This document shows positions 36,001 to 42,893 of a DNA stretch of 64,000 bases, piece after piece. Every line of letters starts with the position of its first letter. Within the stretch, counting starts at the first letter, position 1. Source of the stretch: Pirellulaceae bacterium (GTDB lineage Bacteria > Planctomycetota > Planctomycetia > Pirellulales > Pirellulaceae). The notes beneath the pieces were generated by a model, which was given only the letters and a program-made list of their open reading frames with translations, searched no databases and had not been told where the DNA came from. A program made the translations under genes and the position numbers. Location of the stretch: assembly GCA_020852965.1 (NCBI GenBank), contig JADYZV010000180.1, positions 62,001 to 126,000 of the forward strand, in the 5' to 3' direction.

Positions 36001-36212
36001 TGGTTCGGTCTCGTGTGGAGGGGGGCGGAGGAGGGAAGGTATCGGCAATGACTCCTATTTTAGTCGCTTGGAGCGGCTATAAAAGGGGCGTTTGGGGTTG
36101 GGAATATCGTGTCGATTGTCAAGAAGTCTAGCATTTTTAGTACCCATGGCTGGTTATATCGAGCATAATTGCCAGGGATTCAGAAACCAATATTCTTAGT
36201 TTGGGAAGTTTC

Positions 36213-36809
36213 GTGCGCGTGCTACTGACAGCTTTCGAGCCCTACGACGAGTGGACAGAGAACTCGAGTTGGCTGACTTTGGTCGAACTACTCAAGGCTC
36301 GCCCCACCTCGGTAGAGCTGCTGACTCGACGCTATCCGGTCGATCTCAATGCGTTACAGTCGAGACTAGTTGCCGATCTGGAAAAGAAGCCCGATGTCGT
36401 GCTTCATCTGGGGCAATCACCGGGAGCGGCCGCCATTAAGCTCGAAGCGGTGGCGCTCAACGTGGCTGGTTGTGTTGATGAAAATGGGCAAGAACTACCG
36501 CCGCTCGTCGACGCAGGTTCGCTCGCCTTCCAAAGCGCAATGCCCTTGGGACGCTGGGCCGAGATGCTGCGCCAAGCGGGCATTCCAGCGGTCGTCTCCT
36601 ACCACGCAGGAACATTTCTGTGCAACGCCACGATGTACTTGACGCATCACTGGTGCCAAGTCAATCGTCATCCCATTCAGGTTGGCTTTGTCCACCTGCC
36701 TCTGTCGACCGAACAAGTGGCGGGCAGCGGGCGCAGTCTCCCTTCACTTCCCTTGGCCACGTTGGCACAGGCTGTGCGACTATTGATTGAGGACTTGGCC
36801 GAAGGGTAA
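36213..36809 (+). CDS. pcp: Pyroglutamyl-peptidase I (peptidase C15)
   Basis: 198 aa from the GTG at 36213, which has GGGAAG five bases upstream and gives MRVLLTAFEP, the usual Pcp beginning; a TTG at 36201 is a weaker alternative. The enzyme removes N-terminal pyroglutamate from peptides in the cytoplasm. Catalytic triad: Glu78 in KLEAVALNVA, Cys137 in SYHAGTFLCNATMY and His161 in VGFVHLP, close to the E81/C144/H168 of characterised C15 enzymes. Length is near the family's usual 200-215 aa. It stands alone, divergent from the LRR gene and convergent with the patatin gene across a repeat-rich spacer. Confidence 0.92.
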   Translation: MRVLLTAFEPYDEWTENSSWLTLVELLKARPTSVELLTRRYPVDLNALQSRLVADLEKKPDVVLHLGQSPGAAAIKLEAVALNVAGCVDENGQELPPLVDAGSLAFQSAMPLGRWAEMLRQAGIPAVVSYHAGTFLCNATMYLTHHWCQVNRHPIQVGFVHLPLSTEQVAGSGRSLPSLPLATLAQAVRLLIEDLAEG

Positions 36810-36816
36810 GCCGATT

Positions 36817-37000
36817 AATGTGGCCCGACGCTCCGCCGTCGGTGTTTTCCTACTTTCTTAGATCCCAGCGAGCTTGCCTCGCTGGTAAATCCGTTTTATC
36901 TCAGGCCCGGCGGCCGGCAAGGGAAATGCCGACGGCGGAGCGTCGGGCCACATTACAAAACGAATGCAAAGAAGCCGACGGCGGAGCGTCGGGCCACATT
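36817..37000. repeat. Three copies of a GTGG-type palindromic repeat, two inverted, between convergent genes
   Basis: A 26-bp unit consists of AAT-GTGG-C plus CCGACGCTCCGCCGTCGG, a 6-bp stem with a 6-nt loop. It lies at 36817-36842 (+), 36929-36954 (-) and 36975-37000 (-), and the three are identical by eye. The third copy ends over the TAA stop of the patatin gene (36999-37001). A fourth copy inside the P3 gene (46765-46790) is identical; a fifth at 42165-42190 differs at about three positions. Confidence 0.85.
36865..36885. terminator. Probable bidirectional terminator between pcp and patatin genes
   Basis: CCAGCGAG-CTTGC-CTCGCTGG is a perfect 8-bp stem with a 5-nt loop, placed between two convergent genes. 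TTTTA occurs shortly after it on the plus strand; on the minus strand the flanking T-run is weak. It could also be another dispersed palindrome. Confidence 0.5.
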
Positions 37001-37982
37001 AGGAGCGATGCTTGGCGGCTGCCAAGGCATCGTAGGCGACGCAATTGGGGACGATGCGGCTGCTCGGGACGTCTTGTTCGGGCTGCTCGCGCTGCCAATT
37101 GGCAATCGCGGTCCGACCAGCTTCGAAGCCTGCCACGATCAGACGTCGAGCATTCCCGAAGTCGAACCACGGACAATGCCCCACGTCCGGCTGTATTAAA
37201 ATGTCCGCGCGCTGTTGTGAATAGCGACGAAGCATTCGTTCGCCAATTTCGTCCATGCGCAACAGCACGTGTAGCGCCGATTCGCAGCGCTCCGATCGCG
37301 CTAGGCGTGGACCGACATCGATTCCAATGACCAAGTCGCTCGCATAGCCACGGGCTACTTCGGTCGGCAATGAATCGAGTACACCCAAGTCGCACAGCAA
37401 CATTCCTTCCCAACTCACGGGCGGGAAAATACCAGGGATGGCTGCCGAGGCGGCAATGGCCTTGCGCAGTGGGCCACGTTCCAGCACGATGGGGTGGCCG
37501 CTCTTCAGATCGACGGCGACAATGCTCAGCGGCACCGGCAGGTCGGCGATATCCATATCGGGAATCAGCCGTGCGATGACTTGCTCTAACACTCCGCCTG
37601 ACAATAGCGACCGGCGTCGGAAGACTCGTCCAAGCATGTGTCGCGCCCACAAATAGGATTTGATTTGGTCGTACCAAGCCAACAGGCCAGCGCTAGCCTT
37701 GTCGGCGGTGGGTTGCGTGCCGATTAGCGATTCTTGCTTCGATTCGAAGTCGTCGCTCTCCAGGTATTCGAGCAGTTGTTGCTGCACGTGCGTGGGCGAA
37801 TCATCGAGTGCGAGCATCGCACCGGCTAGGCTGCCGATACTCACCCCGACCATGCGTTCGGCTTCGATACCGCTTTCATAGACGGCTTGCGCCGCACCGA
37901 AATGGGCCAAGCCGCGTGCCCCGCCGCCGCCCAAGGCGAGCACCGCACGGCGGCCGCTCGGTGGTTGTACTTTGGCAATCAT
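36999..37982 (-). CDS. Patatin-like phospholipase / acyl hydrolase
   Basis: 327 aa, cytoplasmic or peripheral; no signal peptide. The patatin fold is shown by the oxyanion motif GGGGARG (18-24), the nucleophile elbow GVSIG (Ser48) and the second dyad residue in CDLGVLDSLP (Asp198). The usual DGG/DGA reads DLG here, an unusual residue beside the catalytic Asp. RssA/YlbK-type patatins are the closest layout. The enzyme probably releases fatty acids from lipids, which fits the acyl-CoA ligase and acyl-CoA dehydrogenase genes directly upstream on the same strand (86-nt gap containing a REP pair). The C-terminal ~60 residues are not conserved in any way I recognise. Confidence 0.87.
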   Translation of the reverse strand: MIAKVQPPSGRRAVLALGGGGARGLAHFGAAQAVYESGIEAERMVGVSIGSLAGAMLALDDSPTHVQQQLLEYLESDDFESKQESLIGTQPTADKASAGLLAWYDQIKSYLWARHMLGRVFRRRSLLSGGVLEQVIARLIPDMDIADLPVPLSIVAVDLKSGHPIVLERGPLRKAIAASAAIPGIFPPVSWEGMLLCDLGVLDSLPTEVARGYASDLVIGIDVGPRLARSERCESALHVLLRMDEIGERMLRRYSQQRADILIQPDVGHCPWFDFGNARRLIVAGFEAGRTAIANWQREQPEQDVPSSRIVPNCVAYDALAAAKHRS

Positions 37983-38011
37983 CGTGTGGTAACTCCTGAG
38001 GTTGCTAAGTC

Positions 38012-38064
38012 GTAGCTGCGGTCGCTAGACCGCAAGGTTCCCACCGCCTGGTGACAGCAGCTAC
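38012..38064. repeat. REP pair with GTAGCTGC terminal inverted repeats
   Basis: 53 bp between the patatin and acyl-CoA dehydrogenase genes, bounded by GTAGCTGC (38012-38019) and GCAGCTAC (38057-38064). The left half holds TGCGGTC-GCTA-GACCGCA (7-bp stem, 38017-38034); the right half holds CACC-AGGC-GGTG read on the minus strand. GTAG at both outer ends is the layout of REP doublets. Confidence 0.7.
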
Positions 38065-38068
38065 AGAA

Positions 38069-39994
38069 TTAAGTCGATTGAGGGTATTTCATCAGAATCT
38101 CTTGTGCTTCGATTCCTTCCAGTTCGCCCCAGCCGTTGTCGGCAATGGCCCCACCCAACTCGGTCACTCGCCGCCAATCGCGGTTGCTGGCTCGTTTACC
38201 GGTCAGTCCGCGCGACAATTGCGCGCACAGCACTTCGCAAGCTTGCTGCGTCAGCGGATCTTTTTGTTTGCTGCCATACAGGCTGGTCACCAGGATGACC
38301 ACCGCGTCCTGCAAGCGTTGCGACAAGTCGGTCATGGAGCATTGGCGATCGGCCAACTTCAATTGATGCGTGCGCATGACTGTGGAAATCTCCAAGCCTT
38401 GATCGCAAAGAAAATTGCAAGCGGCCGATGCGTGCTGGCTTAGCGACGATGGTAGCGCGGACAAATCTTGTTTGCTACGCCCCATCATCTTCATGCCAAC
38501 CCACCACTTGGCATAGGCGGCCATCGGCTTGCGCAGCATCCAAGCGTGGCGTGGATTGGCTAGATTGGGCGCTTTAATCTTTGCATCGAATAGAATGCGG
38601 CCAATCGGTTCAAAGAATTCTTTACCATGTGACTTGACCAACGATTTGAAGAAGGCCATGCCGAGCATCTCACCTTCCCCTTCGTAGATGCAGGGTGCCA
38701 GGAATTCGTGGACGTTGTCGCCGAAAAGGTGACCGTGTAGGAAGGAGCGACCGCCGTGAGTCTTCATGAAAAGCTCGATTGCCGCCGTCTTTTGTACTTC
38801 GCTTCCGAAGATCTTGGCGATGATACACTCCATCTCGCCGCGGAAGCCGAGGTCGAGCAGATTGGCGCACCAATCGGCCAGCGCATCACAGGCGACGATA
38901 TAACCAGCCATTTCGCCGATGCGGCGTCGGACCAGTTCGCGACGGTCGATCGACTCGCCGTACGTCTTGCGATAGGCGGCCCAGGGGAGCATGTTGGTCA
39001 ACATCATTCGCATAATACCGGCTGCGCTGGCGCACAACGATACGCGTCCCAAGTTCAAACCGTGATAAGCGACCGTCAGGCCGTCTCCAGCGGCCGGTTG
39101 CAACAGATTGTCGGCGGGCACTTCGAAGTCTTTAAATAGCATACCCTGGTTGTAGGTGTGTTTGAGCGCATACAGTCCGTACTTCTTGAGTTGGAACGAT
39201 TCGTTCTCCTCCTCCGGCAGATCGACTACCAGCACGGCCGGTTTATTGTCGATCAAACACACGAGCCCGACCGTTCGCCCCGTGGTGACGTTCGTGATGA
39301 ACAGTTTCTCTCCATTGACCACATATTGATCGCCGCGCAGAACGGCGGTGGTACGCAGAGCGGTCAAGTCGCTACCGGCTCCGGGTTCGGTAAGTGCAAA
39401 TCCGCTCAAACGCGAACCATCGGCCAGACTCGGAAGGAAGCGCTGCTTCTGTTCCGCGTTGCCGAAAGTGCGCACCGGATCAACAGCTCCAATGCAGCCA
39501 TGTACGGAGGCGAGTCCCGCGACGGTCGGATCGGCGGCAGCCATGCGAGTTAGCAGACGCGTGAAGTCACGGAACGAACTACCGAGACCCCCGTATTCAC
39601 GCGGGATCAACATTCCCCAGTAGCCGGTTTTGCTCAATTCTTGCAGCGTTTCGTCACTGATTTTTCGCTGCTCGTTGAAGAGCGTCCCATCCTGGCGACG
39701 GCGCTTGACCAGCGAGACCGATTGCTGCATGGCCGCTTCGATCGACTTTTCCATCGGAGTTGATGGAAAGCCGAATTGCTCGATCGGCACTTTGCGCTGC
39801 CACACGGCGCGGTGAATAGGGCTCGCCGACGTCTGGTACTTGGCTGCGAACATGTCTTCGACTTGATCGTCGGCCATGTCTATTTTTCCCGTGCGCGAGG
39901 CTTCGTCGGCGCTTTTTCCTCCGAGTCGCAAGGCGGTTTCCGCAAAGGATTCTTTGGTCGCGTTATTAGGATTCGGTTGTACATCGAGGCCCAT
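38069..39994 (-). CDS. Acyl-CoA dehydrogenase (long form)
   Basis: 641 aa from the ATG at 39994; an earlier ATG (14 codons upstream) has no better signal. It oxidises acyl-CoA to trans-2-enoyl-CoA using FAD. Core motifs: GFALTEPGAGSDL (substrate and flavin binding), GEKLFITN, and IYEGEGEM, whose YEG glutamate (residue ~438) is at the place of the catalytic base of medium-chain enzymes. The protein is much longer than the usual ~380-400 aa: about 90 residues precede the core and about 170 follow, similar to VLCAD/FadE-like long forms. The acyl-CoA ligase lies 128 nt upstream on the same strand, so the pair likely works in fatty-acid degradation. The electron acceptor is not encoded here. Confidence 0.92.
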   Translation of the reverse strand: MGLDVQPNPNNATKESFAETALRLGGKSADEASRTGKIDMADDQVEDMFAAKYQTSASPIHRAVWQRKVPIEQFGFPSTPMEKSIEAAMQQSVSLVKRRRQDGTLFNEQRKISDETLQELSKTGYWGMLIPREYGGLGSSFRDFTRLLTRMAAADPTVAGLASVHGCIGAVDPVRTFGNAEQKQRFLPSLADGSRLSGFALTEPGAGSDLTALRTTAVLRGDQYVVNGEKLFITNVTTGRTVGLVCLIDNKPAVLVVDLPEEENESFQLKKYGLYALKHTYNQGMLFKDFEVPADNLLQPAAGDGLTVAYHGLNLGRVSLCASAAGIMRMMLTNMLPWAAYRKTYGESIDRRELVRRRIGEMAGYIVACDALADWCANLLDLGFRGEMECIIAKIFGSEVQKTAAIELFMKTHGGRSFLHGHLFGDNVHEFLAPCIYEGEGEMLGMAFFKSLVKSHGKEFFEPIGRILFDAKIKAPNLANPRHAWMLRKPMAAYAKWWVGMKMMGRSKQDLSALPSSLSQHASAACNFLCDQGLEISTVMRTHQLKLADRQCSMTDLSQRLQDAVVILVTSLYGSKQKDPLTQQACEVLCAQLSRGLTGKRASNRDWRRVTELGGAIADNGWGELEGIEAQEILMKYPQST

Positions 39995-40122
39995 GATTAT
40001 TTTCCAAATTGAGTGGATTCGAATTGCCGACTTCATAAAATGGCTGTTGCCGTGTCACGCGCGTAGCCAGTCCATCGGCGGGTAAAAGCGTTTTCCGTTG
40101 CTCCGTTCCAGGGAGCACATCC

Positions 40123-41847
40123 TTAACCATCGCGCAGTTGTCGGCGCAAAACCTTTCCTAAAAAGTTCCGCGGTAGATCGCCAGTAACATGCTCCCACAG
40201 ACGCGGTCGTCGGTGGGCGGCCAAGTGTTGTTTGCAATACTGGGTCAATACCTTCGGCTCCCAGGTGTAGCCTTGTTTGAGGACCACAAAAGCTTTGACC
40301 ACTTCACCGCGTTCCGGATCGGGCACGCCGACTACCGCCACGTCCGCCACGCACTCGCAGCCACGCAGCGATTCTTCGACATCGGCCGGATAGACATTGA
40401 ACCCCGACGTGATGATCAGATCCTTCTTGCGATCGACGATGCGATAGAAGCCAGCCGCGTTGACGGCAGCCAGGTCGCCGGTATGCAGCCACCCATCGCG
40501 AATCGCTTCCGACGTCGCGATTGGATTATTCCAATAGCCGAGCATGACTTGCGGCCCACGTATCAGCAGTTCGCCAACTTCGCCCACGGGCAAATCTCGC
40601 TCGCCGGTCTCGGCATCGACGATGCGACAGTCGGTATCAGGTAACGGCAAGCCGATGGTACCGGGTAGGTTGCTACCGTCGAGCGGCCCAACATGGGTTA
40701 CCGGTGAAGCTTCCGATAGCCCGTATCCTTGGACCACTTGTGCCCCCGTGAAGCCAGCGAACTCTTCGGCAACTGCGGGCGAAAGCGGAGCACCACCGGA
40801 GATAACCCACTTGATCGAACTCAGGTCGGCGGGCTTGCGGCGCAGCCGGTTGTTCATGGCGGCCAACATGGCAGGCACCGCATGAAAGACCGTAGGGCGG
40901 TTTTGCACAATCGCTCGCAGGGCCGCAGTAACATCGAAACGCGGTTGCATGATCAGCGTCGCCCCCAAAGCGGCACCGCCGGCGAGCATCGTCGACATAC
41001 CGTAACTGTGGAAAAAGGGGAGTACTGCCAGCATCGTTTCTTCACCCATGGAACCGCCAGCCCAACGCGAGGTCTGCCAGGCATTGGCCACTATGTTGCG
41101 ATGGCTGAGTGTTACCGCCTTGGGATTGCCCGTCGTACCGCCAGTACTCAGAATGTACGCCGGCGTAGAACTGGTCAGAGTCTCTACCGGCACGACCTGG
41201 CCATTGGAATTCTCGATCGCGTCCCACATCCAACATTGATCGATCTTGGTCGGTAGACTCAAGTGCCCCGTCCGCTTCCATAGCGTGGCGCTGTAAGCGA
41301 TCTTCTTCCACAGCGGTAAGTAGTCGCGCAGGGAGACCAGGATCGTCTGTTTAATCTCCGTTGATTCGCCCAGCAGGCCACGGAACAGGTCTAAGCAAAT
41401 CACTCGGCGACAGTCGGTCGCTTTGAGCATGGACGCGACTTCTTCGGCAACCGAAAGTGGGCTGAGCGCTACGGCAACCCCGCCCGCTCGCCAAATCCCA
41501 TTGAGCGCAATCATATATTCGGGCATGTTCGGCAGCAGCACGGCTACTCGATCACCAGAAGCTAAGCCCGATTGTTGTAGCCAGCTCGCCAGTCGGACCG
41601 CTGCCGATTGAACTTCGGCATAGGTCAATTGGACACCTGACATTTCCGTTGCCGTACGGTTGGGCACAATGGCCGCTGCCTGCTCAAGCAACCCACAGGC
41701 GGGGTAGGTGGGGTAGGACAAGCGTCGAGGAACTCCGGCTGGGTAGCTGGTTCCGACATTCAGCGGTTTGCCTCTCGTGACAGAGGATGAGGCGGCATTG
41801 GTTTGATTGTGTGGAGGAAACTCACGATCGAACGGCACGATGGACAT
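40123..41847 (-). CDS. AMP-dependent acyl-CoA ligase (fatty-acid CoA synthetase type)
   Basis: 574 aa. The start is well supported: GGAGGTAA lies six bases before the ATG at 41847. The enzyme activates a carboxylic acid with ATP to an acyl-adenylate and then the CoA thioester. Motifs in order: the P-loop STGGTTGNPKAV (~235), YGLSEASP (~375), GDLAAVNAAGFYRIVDRKKDLI (~460-480), GFNVYP and the C-terminal catalytic Lys565 in PRNFLGKVLRR. Substrate chain length cannot be read from sequence; the acyl-CoA dehydrogenase and patatin downstream point to fatty acids. It is the first gene of the minus-strand lipid cluster. Confidence 0.93.
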   Translation of the reverse strand: MSIVPFDREFPPHNQTNAASSSVTRGKPLNVGTSYPAGVPRRLSYPTYPACGLLEQAAAIVPNRTATEMSGVQLTYAEVQSAAVRLASWLQQSGLASGDRVAVLLPNMPEYMIALNGIWRAGGVAVALSPLSVAEEVASMLKATDCRRVICLDLFRGLLGESTEIKQTILVSLRDYLPLWKKIAYSATLWKRTGHLSLPTKIDQCWMWDAIENSNGQVVPVETLTSSTPAYILSTGGTTGNPKAVTLSHRNIVANAWQTSRWAGGSMGEETMLAVLPFFHSYGMSTMLAGGAALGATLIMQPRFDVTAALRAIVQNRPTVFHAVPAMLAAMNNRLRRKPADLSSIKWVISGGAPLSPAVAEEFAGFTGAQVVQGYGLSEASPVTHVGPLDGSNLPGTIGLPLPDTDCRIVDAETGERDLPVGEVGELLIRGPQVMLGYWNNPIATSEAIRDGWLHTGDLAAVNAAGFYRIVDRKKDLIITSGFNVYPADVEESLRGCECVADVAVVGVPDPERGEVVKAFVVLKQGYTWEPKVLTQYCKQHLAAHRRPRLWEHVTGDLPRNFLGKVLRRQLRDG

Positions 41848-41853
41848 AGACGG

Positions 41854-41861
41854 TTACCTCC
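41854..41861 (-). promoter_or_regulatory. Strong Shine-Dalgarno of the acyl-CoA ligase gene
   Basis: GGAGGTAA on the minus strand, six bases from the ATG at 41847. It is the best ribosome-binding site in the window and fixes this start. Confidence 0.8.
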
Positions 41862-41880
41862 ACGATAATTGAAAAGTAAA

Positions 41881-41931
41881 GTAGCACGGTGGCGGACCGC
41901 CGTGAACCTCGGTGGGGGACCACCGAGCTAC
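41881..41931. repeat. REP pair upstream of the acyl-CoA ligase gene
   Basis: 51 bp bounded by GTAGC (41881-41885) and GCTAC (41927-41931). Left hairpin: CACGGTGG-CGGA-CCGCCGTG (41885-41904), 8 bp with one G-T wobble. Right hairpin: CTCGGTGG-GGGA-CCACCGAG (41908-41927), 8 bp perfect. The right hairpin read on the minus strand is the element at 13354-13377 with one compensated base pair. Confidence 0.8.
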
Positions 41932-42164
41932 GTGGGCGCGACTGTATTACTATCATTCGTCAGAAACGGGCCAGAGTCAATTAAAACACCCTTAAAATGC
42001 CATTAAGGACGTCTGATGCTGCACAAAATCCTGTTTGTGCAAATTCTGGGCCGAAGATTCGTGTCAGTTTGATGGGAAGTGGAGAACAAAGCCGTGCTGG
42101 CATCGCAATAGGCAAATACGATGCAAATGGGTGGCGGCTAGAGAGTTTTTTAGTTTTTTGTCAT
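41932..42164. other. Intergenic sequence, nothing recognised
   Basis: Rest of the 349-bp gap between the acyl-CoA ligase start and the small membrane protein's stop. A T-rich stretch (42144-42159) precedes the palindrome at 42165 and could belong to a terminator. No gene or clear promoter was seen. Confidence 0.4.
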
Positions 42165-42190
42165 CCGACGGCCGAGCGTCGGGCTGCATT
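42165..42190 (-). repeat. GTGG-type palindromic repeat, divergent copy
   Basis: About 23 of 26 positions match the units at 36817-37000. It lies 6 bp beyond the stop codon of the membrane protein gene that ends at 42197. Confidence 0.7.
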
Positions 42191-42196
42191 GGGAAA

Positions 42197-42847
42197 TCAA
42201 GGCGCTAAGAAATCTCGCAATTGCGCCAGGGCTTGATTGGGATCGCTGACCAGTGGAATGATGGCCCAAGCAAATAGCAACAAACCGATGAGGGTAAAGG
42301 GCCAACCGGCATTGGATCGTGGACACGTGGTCTGGCTGCCGCTGCGCACGAAAGCGCGTTCGAGCTCCAACCACTTGGTCAAATTGCGTAACATACCGAC
42401 CAGCACTACTTGGTGCACGCGCGCAGAGCCGCTGGGCTCAATGGCTAATTGGATCAAGGCACTCGGGAGCGATAGCACATCGCCGCTCCAATACGCTTGC
42501 TCATCGACTTCTTGGGCGGCTCGCAACAGCGACTCGGTAAATTGGGTGTCATCCATGCCATAGGCAATCAGTCGAGGTTTGCAACTGAGCAACAGCATCA
42601 TCAAGCCCAGTGCGTATAGTGCGAACAGAGCTAGCCAGACCCAAGCATGCCACCGCGCTGCCGCCTGGGCGGGGAAGAAGAGTTGCATGGGACCCAGGGC
42701 AATCAATCCGCTGGCTGCGATGCCAAGCGTCAGTGTATCGCGCCAGCCGGTGGTAACTAATGGGCGTGTGCGCAAGCGCAGGACGCCGATCAAAAACAAG
42801 TAGACCGCGACAGGTATGACAGCGATGGCAAAATGAACAGCGGGCAT
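42197..42847 (-). CDS. Small integral membrane protein of unknown function
   Basis: 216 aa. I do not recognise a family. Hydrophobic segments at about residues 4-22, 40-60, 66-88 and 184-203 predict four membrane spans. Between the third and fourth lies a ~90-residue soluble loop with DEQAYWSGDVLSLPSALIQLA. The gene follows the antiporter by 46 nt on the same strand, so the two are probably co-transcribed, and it may be an accessory of the transporter; that is inference from position only. Confidence 0.7.
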   Translation of the reverse strand: MPAVHFAIAVIPVAVYLFLIGVLRLRTRPLVTTGWRDTLTLGIAASGLIALGPMQLFFPAQAAARWHAWVWLALFALYALGLMMLLLSCKPRLIAYGMDDTQFTESLLRAAQEVDEQAYWSGDVLSLPSALIQLAIEPSGSARVHQVVLVGMLRNLTKWLELERAFVRSGSQTTCPRSNAGWPFTLIGLLLFAWAIIPLVSDPNQALAQLRDFLAP

Positions 42848-42893
42848 TCTAGTTCTATTTCCTGATTAGACTGTGCCACAGGTGAGCCTGTCA

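Noticed and set aside
36115-36170. Possible promoter for pcp (TTGTCA with TAGTAC, or CATAAT)
   Set aside because: Only three of six -10 positions match for the first and no -35 for the second; too weak to annotate.
36817-37000. Reading the inverted GTGG units as an insertion-sequence remnant
   Set aside because: No transposase sequence lies between them, the spacer is only 86 bp, and single copies occur elsewhere, which fits REP-like elements better.
41997-42236. Short plus-strand frame (79 codons) in the gap after the acyl-CoA ligase
   Set aside because: Runs through a palindromic repeat and into the antisense of the membrane protein gene; no domain.
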